Assembly: GCA_019914945.1 (NCBI GenBank)
Contig: CM034106.1
Span: 11,842,501 to 11,906,500, forward strand
Reading direction: 5' to 3'
Source: Typha latifolia
Lineage: Eukaryota; Streptophyta; Magnoliopsida; Poales; Typhaceae
Length of the DNA stretch: 64,000 nt
Made by a program: the position numbers and the translations under genes. Shown piece by piece: positions 57,944 to 64,000 of the stretch. Each line of letters begins with the position of its first letter. Within the stretch, counting starts at the first letter, position 1. Below the pieces are notes generated by a model. It worked only from the letters and a program-made list of their open reading frames with translations, did no database searches and was not told the DNA's origin.

Positions 57944-58037
<94 letters not shown>
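57944..58037. repeat. Long (CT)n(TA)n compound tract at the core promoter of UGT copy D
   Basis: About 72 bases of CT run into about 22 bases of TA, ending 40 bases before the start codon. It is the longest such tract in the window. Confidence 0.95.
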
Positions 58038-58077
58038 CCTTCACCTAAAACAGAGGAGAGACCAAACATTGATCAGC

Positions 58078-59457
58078 ATGGAGGAAAAACAGAAGGTGTC
58101 TATCTTGGTAGTTCCATTCCCAGCCCAAGGCCACCTCAACCAACTCCTCCACTTCTCCCTCCTTCTCTCCTCCCGTAGCTTCCCCGTCCATTACGCCGCT
58201 AGTGCTACCCACGTCCTCCAAGCCAAGTCTCGCGTCCAAGGTTGGAACCCTTCCTCTCTCCACTCCATCCACTTCCACTCCCTCCCCATCCCTCCATTTC
58301 CCACTCCACCACCAGACCACAACTCCACCATCAAATTCCCATCCCATCTCCTTCCTGCCTGTGAAGCATTCATGAACATCAGATCTCCTCTATCCTCTCT
58401 GTTACAAACTCTATCCTCTGCTTCAAGTCGACTCGTAATAATCCATGACTCACTTTCTTCGTTCGCTGGCAAAGAAGCTGAGTCACTTCCAAATACCGAG
58501 TCGTACAACTTCCAGTGCCTCTCCACCTTATACGGACTCACTTTTCGACAAATAAGCGAATCCACTGCAAAGCTTTTACGAGCCCATGACTTGGTTCTCC
58601 CCTCCGAAGATGGCTGCATCACTGAGGAGTTCTTGGACTTCGCGGATCGCAACAGCCACGACAATAACGAAAGGGAGTCCGGCATGATTATGAACACATG
58701 CAAGAAGTTGGAAGGCGAATTCCTCGAATTGCGACGCCAAGAGCTGGATTATATAGGCAAGAAGTTATTCGCGATCGGCCCGATAAATCCAGTCGTGATA
58801 CGAGGAGGTGGTCATAGACACGAGTGCTTGGACTGGCTCGACAAGCAACCGGATGGGTCCGTTCTCTATCTCTCCTTCGGAAGCACGACGACCCCCTCGG
58901 AGGACCAGGTCGAGCAGTTGGCGATCGGAATAGTTCAAAGCCGACAGCGATTTATCTGGGTTTTGAGAAGCGCGGATAGAGGCAATATATTCGCGGAGGA
59001 GGCAAAGGAGACGGGTTATAAGTTGCCTGCTGGCTTCGATAAGGAAGTGGAAGGGAGAGGAATAGTTATTCGAGATTGGGCTCCACAGTTGGATATCTTA
59101 GCTCACAAATCCACCGGCTTATTCATGAGTCACTGTGGGTGGAATTCTTGCATGGAAAGTCTTAGCATGGGAGTGCCAATTGCTGCATGGCCAGTGCATT
59201 CAGACCAGCCTGTGAATGCATTGTTTGTGACCAAATATCTGAAGGTTGGTGTTATGGTCAGAGAGTGGGATAGAAGAGAGGAAATAGTTGCGGCAAAGGA
59301 TATAGAGGAAGCCATTAATAAGGTCTTGGTTTATGATGAAGGGAAGGAGATTAAGGAAAGAGCTAGAGATTTAGGTGAAGCTGTGAGAGGAGAAGTAATG
59401 GATGGTGGGTCTTCTCGTGCTGAGTTGGATTTATTTATTGATCATATTACAAGGTGA
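58078..59457 (+). CDS. UDP-glycosyltransferase, zeatin O-glucosyltransferase-like (copy D)
   Basis: Single exon, 459 aa. The first 38 coding bases are identical to copy B (ATGGAGGAAAAACAGAAGG and on), while the body follows copy A (YGLTFRQISESTAKLL, RQELDYIGKKLFAIGPINPV, GSTTTPSEDQ). It has His19 in AQGHLNQ, Asp in VIIHDSLSS, and a PSPG box (WAPQ, HCGWNSCMES, WPVHSDQP). It differs from A at scattered residues (for example SSRLVIIHD, FADRNSHDN, VREWDRR). The leader GATCAGC and W-box cluster are of the copy B type, so its expression pattern may follow B while its activity follows A. That is inference. Confidence 0.93.
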   Translation: MEEKQKVSILVVPFPAQGHLNQLLHFSLLLSSRSFPVHYAASATHVLQAKSRVQGWNPSSLHSIHFHSLPIPPFPTPPPDHNSTIKFPSHLLPACEAFMNIRSPLSSLLQTLSSASSRLVIIHDSLSSFAGKEAESLPNTESYNFQCLSTLYGLTFRQISESTAKLLRAHDLVLPSEDGCITEEFLDFADRNSHDNNERESGMIMNTCKKLEGEFLELRRQELDYIGKKLFAIGPINPVVIRGGGHRHECLDWLDKQPDGSVLYLSFGSTTTPSEDQVEQLAIGIVQSRQRFIWVLRSADRGNIFAEEAKETGYKLPAGFDKEVEGRGIVIRDWAPQLDILAHKSTGLFMSHCGWNSCMESLSMGVPIAAWPVHSDQPVNALFVTKYLKVGVMVREWDRREEIVAAKDIEEAINKVLVYDEGKEIKERARDLGEAVRGEVMDGGSSRAELDLFIDHITR

Positions 59458-59849
59458 TAAGAATTGTACGGATGATTGCGATAGTATGTTTATCCTCTTA
59501 CTGGCTGACTCGAAGACAAAGTAAGTATTCTGACGGATAAATGATGCCTTGGTGTAACGACAATTTATCCTCTTTTTCTCTATTACTTATCTTTATATTA
59601 ATTCATAATGATCACGAGAAGCAAATCAATCTATTATTACATCTTTCATATGTTGTTTGCTTTTGCAAACTCTTATCGCACACACGTAGAGTAATATCTA
59701 AAGCTACACAATTTGTATTATTTATTAGCCTACTACTACCATGCATGAGGAATTGTAGCAAAACTAGTCGGGAGGAAATTAACAGTCTGCACCTTCGCCA
59801 TTTGCATTTCTTCTCTATAACTCCGAACACCATTAAACAAGACAACGTT

Positions 59850-59930
59850 GAGTCCGGAAGCACGACATCTTTGTCTCTTGGCTTCGAGGTCGATTTGGAA
59901 TCATTTATATCTCATATCACACTACGATTA
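59850..59930 (+). pseudogene. Short UGT 3' relic
   Basis: An open stretch encodes ..GSTTSLSLGFEVDLESFISHIT.., which combines a GSTT motif with a tail like the C-terminus of copy B (ALESFIAHIT). About 200 codons between these two parts are missing. Best read as an internally deleted UGT remnant. Confidence 0.6.
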
Positions 59931-60219
59931 TTATTTAGAATGACGTGTGAATTGCATTATAAGTGATTAGGGAAAACTATATACTTGATGCCCATTTCTT
60001 GTACTATAGCGATCATGAAAGCGATGGTGAAGAAATTTTCGTTTCTTTTTCCTAATCTGAGTCTGGTATATTAGCATTTTGCACCTTCGAAAAATAAGAA
60101 TTGAAAAAATGAGAATAAAGCTAACCTTGTAATATTTCTATGTTCTTCAACCAAAAGCTCCCAAAAATCTCGGCCGGACCCACTTAATCCAGCTGTATTC
60201 CAACTCTGCGGTGATGGAG

Positions 60220-60229
60220 ATCACGTGAT
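60220..60229. promoter_or_regulatory. G-box palindrome upstream of the AHL gene
   Basis: ATCACGTGAT is a perfect 10-bp palindrome about 740 bases before the AHL start codon; bZIP/bHLH factors recognise its CACGTG core. Confidence 0.45.
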
Positions 60230-60564
60230 GGCGCGGTTCCTTGTACTTGACAAGTGGGCCCATCAGAATCGGCCACATATGCGATTAGCTACACTACTTT
60301 GGTGAATGCTGTTAGGAAGCTAACAGGGAAGATCTTAACCCCATTGTATATTCCTGTGTTTTATTTACAAAGCATTTAATATAATTTAGGATTAATGCTA
60401 AATGCTTCTATAAATTCTATAACAGATAATAAACTTAATTAAGATAACACTAAAATGTAAGTGGTGATATACAAAATAAGAGTCTCTTTTTTTGGTCGAA
60501 GAAGGCTTTATAGCTCTCCTCTCTTCTCTGGCAGTGGTTAGCGGCTATATCAGCACCTTAAACA

Positions 60565-60690
60565 GAGCCATTTCTTGAGAACGGAGCTCGAGAGAGAGGG
60601 ATTTCTAGGGTTTTTGGCGTACCGTTGAGCCATTTCTTGAGAACGGAGTTCGAGGGAGGAGGGAGGAAGGATTTCTAGGGTTTTCGACGT
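60565..60690. repeat. 62-bp tandem duplication in the AHL 5' region
   Basis: GAGCCATTTCTTGAGAACGG occurs at 60565 and 60627, and each copy is followed by GGATTTCTAGGGTTTT. The second copy has a small GGAGGGAGGA insertion. TAGGGTTT is the plant telo-box word, present once per copy. Confidence 0.9.
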
Positions 60691-60968
60691 AACATTTTGT
60701 CTTCTAACCACATTCTTTCGACCTGCAAGCGCAGTTCGTATTCCTGCCATTTTTACCTCACAAAAGAACCTTCAAGATTAGACCTTGCATTTAAAGAGAT
60801 CAGACAAGCGGAGTAAAAGAAGCGTGTTGTTTCCTTCGGTCTTATTCGACCTTGGACTGAAGCTCTCTTTGATGGTTTATTTTGACCTAGAAAAACGCTA
60901 TTTTACCTTCTCGTCCTCCTCTTTAATTTTCTCTGCTTAGGGTTTGGAATTACACCCGAAGCTTCGCG

Positions 60969-63605
60969 ATGTCGTCACCCGCCTCGTACTTCGTGCAGAG
61001 AGCGATCGCCCCCGGCGGAGCCGGTTCCTCCCCCAGCTTGCGCGGCCCGTCTCCGGTCATCCGGTCGATGCCCAACCCTGGAACGAGCTTGGCCGTGCAT
61101 TGCTCCGGCGGCGGCACCGGAACCGGGCCGGTAGGGTCGGAGTTCCATTTCGAGGCTCCGAATCTGCCATTTGCCTCTGCCCATGGCATTAGGGGGGACG
61201 TGCCCCCCGCGGCGGTGGGGCCTGGGGAGATGGTGAAGAAGAAGAGGGGAAGGCCTCGGAAATATGCGCCGGATGGGTCGGCGGCGTTGGCGTTGCCGCC
61301 GATCTCGTCTTCGGCGCCGCCGGGGATGGCGTCGGGTTCCGGGTCGGCTTCGGGTCAGAAACGGGGGAGAGGGCGGCCGCCCGGAACGGGGAGGAAGCAG
61401 CAATTGGCATTGTTCGGTGAGTTATTAACTACAAATTTAACCTTATGTTTGATTTCTAGTTTCTTCATTTAAAACTTGAACATTTTGAAAGCATTAATTT
61501 TCTTTTGATACCAGCGACTACTCGACTCAGATAATTTCTGATGCTTGAAAAAGATCTTATCATTCAGAGAACAGAAAAAAAAAACCCTTAAAAGACAATA
61601 ACTTCTTTTGTTCCATGGCTCTTCTTCATCAAATTTATCTCTTGCATTTTATTAATTCAAACTTCTTTCCATTCACTTCTTTAGAACAAGAATCACCCTG
61701 AACATCGATTATTCAAATGAAATTGTGTACCTTCCTTAATTAGTGTTCGAACACAGGGGAATGGGTCGCTGGTTCAGCTGGAACGGGGTTTACCCCACAT
61801 GTCATCAGAATTGCAGAAGGAGAGGTATGACTTGCATCATTTATTTTTCTTGAGTTGGAGTGTTAATTTCATTACACCATAGATAGTTAGAAGTCGGAAG
61901 AACGACATCATGTGAGTGAGATAGTTATTTCAATTCAACTATGGTTCTTCAGTGCCATGTGGATTAATTTTTTAGTAGTTCCTATTCCAGCGCCAATATT
62001 ATATGGAATTAGTGATAACTTGTTTATGTATTGTCTACAAAGGAACTTTCAGATGGTTGAAAAAACTAACTTATGGTTCTTGCATTCTTGATTTTTCACT
62101 CATCTTTTACTTCTTTGACAACATATTGATAGCTTAGGTTATCTTAATTTTCCATGCAGGATATCGCATCAAAGTTAATGTCATTTGCACAACAGGGTCC
62201 CAGGGCTATCTGTATTATCTCAGCAAATGGTGCCGTCTCCACAGTGACTCTCCGCCAGCCTGCAATGCCTTCTGGCATTGCTACTTATGAGGTTCGACTT
62301 GTTCTGCTATTTTGCGTACCAAAGAATCCTGCTTTGAGTGCTTTCTACTATAACCATCCTTTTTGTCGCACCTAAATTTTTGAATTGATGTCCTTTCATT
62401 GATTCCTCCTACCCCTTTGTTCCGGTCATGGAATAGATGAAATAAATCCAAAAATGTTCAATGTTAGAATCAATTTATTGTACATTACATGCTATTCTAG
62501 GCTTCCAACAAATGGAGGTCCCTAATTGAGTAAATGGATAAATTGCATTTGTCCCTGGAGGTCTTACATTTGCATAAATAAGAAACCTTCTCTTTTCATA
62601 TTAGTAATTCGGTAGATGCATGGCCAATGTTCAGTTAAACAAAAGATATAAGAAGCCTAATTTTTGTGAACCTTGTCCTTTAAATACGGTTCACAATAAT
62701 GTAATAGGATTTTCTCATGGCAATGTGGAAGGATGGGATCTTGACTATTTAAATGCATAATATGATGTCAGCCATGATGTAATCGTAATCTACATGTTGA
62801 ATACATAGGTGTCGAAATGCCTAAACAATTTCTTGGTCTTTCCTTAATGTACCGTGCAAATTAAAATTATTAGTTGGCATTCCAACTTTATTATTTGATT
62901 AAATCCTAAAGCAAATTTTGCGTTGCTATATTTCTTGAATTGTTTTTCACTTTCTTGAAACCTGAAATTCTTACCGTCATTAAATCAATATATTTTCTAG
63001 ATCCTTTCATACAGGTAAATGGCATTTTATATTCATGGATTCTAATTTGACTTGTTTGGATCTCAAGAAGAATATTACTTGTACAGGGTCGTTTTGAAAT
63101 CCTTTGCCTGTCTGGCTCTTATTTGTTGTCTGAAGATGGTGGCTCGCATAGTCGCACAGGGGGTTTAAGCATCTCCCTCTCCAATCATGATGGTCGTGTA
63201 TTTGGTGGTGGCGTTGGTGGATTACTTATAGCTGCAACGACTGTCCAGGTATTGTGTATTACCATTATTTGCTGTGCTATTTTGTTTTCTTTACCATCTA
63301 ATTTGAGAATTATAGCTACATATATTAGGTGCTTGTGGCTTTTGAAGTTGTAAGTTAAAAAATATTATCCTTGGTAGGTGATTGTTGGAAGCTTTCTATA
63401 TGGTGGAACAAAAACAAAGAACAAAGACAAAAGTAGCCAGGAACCAGAATCCAAATCTGAATTTTCCGGGGGTGAAAATACGACCACACCAGGCATTACA
63501 TTTTCCAATCAAAACCCCTCACCTTCTGTGGCAATGAGGGAATGGTCTGATTTGAGGCAAATGGAGATTAGACCAAGCCATATTGATATCGACCTGACTC
63601 GCTGA
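60969..63605 (+). CDS. AT-hook motif nuclear-localized protein (AHL), two AT-hooks plus PPC/DUF296 domain
   Basis: AHL proteins bind AT-rich DNA in the nucleus, form trimers through the PPC domain and modulate transcription. Exons are 60969-61416, 61757-61824, 62160-62291, 63087-63248 and 63378-63605, giving 345 aa. Residues 1-85 are Gly/Ser/Pro-rich. AT-hook 1 is KKKRGRPRKYAPDG (about 90-103) and AT-hook 2 is KRGRGRPPGTGRKQ (about 131-144). The PPC domain (about 157-295) has FTPHVIRIAEGEDIASKLMS, then ICIISANGAVSTVTLRQP and GRFEILCLSGSYLLSEDGG, then GRVFGGGVGGLLIAATTVQ. The C-tail is Ser/Asn/Pro-rich. Two hooks and five exons fit the intron-bearing AHL clade. Exon 1 is strongly GC-rich relative to the introns. 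Confidence 0.96.
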
Positions 63606-64000
63606 TAGTTGTAGCCATAGACATCAATAGTCTGTAGATCAATTGCAGTTCTAGACTTCTAGTGATGGAAAGTATTAGGAAGATAGCATCACTAACGTGA
63701 ATCAAGAAAGGCAGCTTGAACCTTTTTGTACTAACTTGTTTTGTATCAAATCTCAACAATCTAACCCATCTTGGTAGGTCTTCTATTGTTGTTTTGCATT
63801 CCAACCTGGACTTATGCTGTTCAAAAGTAGGGCTTCGATTGCAATTTGCATGACTGACCGACCCTTTCATGCCAGAACTGACCCTCCACTTAGTAATAAA
63901 TGTCATCCATATATACAGTCTCGTTCATGCGTGGTTGTTGGATGTCGCTTGAATGTTTCAAAGATCTTTTCTTTGTTGAATAAATTTGCCCAGTCGTTTC
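63606..64000. other. 3' region of the AHL gene
   Basis: Probable 3' UTR with AATAAA words at 63895 and 63979; nothing else is seen before the window ends. Confidence 0.5.

Larger units (their letters stand above)
56951..58077. other. Spacer between UGT copies C and D with duplicated flanks
   Basis: The first 250 bases match the region after copy D. From about 57402 the sequence is the inverted homolog of 55081-54440. It ends in the long CT/TA tract and leader of copy D. No other gene is seen. Confidence 0.6.
57402..58077. repeat. Arm of a large inverted repeat (partner 54459-55081)
   Basis: ATAACAAAGAGATATTCTAT at about 57405 is the reverse complement of DNA ending at about 55078. The match continues, with indels, through TAAGTATAGAAAAGTAAAAC and CATCATCCCTTCATGG to the leader and start of the coding sequence. 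The spacer between the arms holds copy C. Confidence 0.88.
59458..60968. other. Spacer between UGT copy D and the AHL gene
   Basis: The first 250 bases match the flank after copy C. A UGT relic lies near 59850-59930. The rest holds the AHL promoter and leader, with a G-box palindrome at 60220-60229 and a 62-bp tandem duplication at 60565-60690. Confidence 0.55.

Noticed and set aside
59541..59966. Open frame of 141 codons as a separate gene
   Set aside because: Most of it is 3' flank shared with copy C, and the end is a UGT relic.

Overview
This is a nuclear plant genome window. Coding exons are split by AT-rich introns with GT..AG borders, and every complete multi-exon model closes in frame. 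Introns and intergenic DNA are full of (CT)n and (TA)n tracts. Gene content and the clustered zeatin O-glucosyltransferase-like genes suggest a monocot, possibly a palm. The species cannot be fixed from sequence alone, and the palm suggestion is a guess.

Left part (1-16 kb). The window opens inside the 3' half of a MED12 (Mediator kinase module) gene on the + strand. It converges on a complete seven-exon RopGEF (PRONE) gene on the - strand. A small unrecognised acidic protein gene and a compact two-exon SKP1-like gene with a clear TATA box follow on the + strand.

Middle (16-47 kb). Two long-intron genes lie in tandem on the - strand. One is a 17-exon ACH2-type acyl-CoA thioesterase with a cyclic-nucleotide-binding-like N-terminus and a C-terminal SKL peroxisomal signal. 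The other is an 11-exon gene for a predicted chloroplast SLH/coiled-coil protein, whose fourth intron carries a 1.3-kb solo LTR with a 5-bp target duplication. Diverging from it on the + strand is a four-exon VCCN1/bestrophin-like chloroplast chloride channel gene with an upstream ORF. A DUF3527 gene with a 5'-leader intron follows.

Right part (48-64 kb). Four intact single-exon UGT genes (zeatin O-glucosyltransferase-like; one on -, three on +) and two relics form a young local cluster. The copies look like mosaics of one another. They fall into two leader classes, and their core promoters sit in (CT)n(TA)n tracts of very different length. The window ends with a complete five-exon AT-hook (AHL) gene.

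The genes are mostly unrelated housekeeping or regulatory loci. The UGT cluster is the only functional group, presumably acting on cytokinins or similar small hydroxylated molecules. No wholly new system was evident. The most notable items are the mosaic UGT cluster, the solo LTR, the recurrent 39-131 bp tandem duplications, and several unusual features inside genes.
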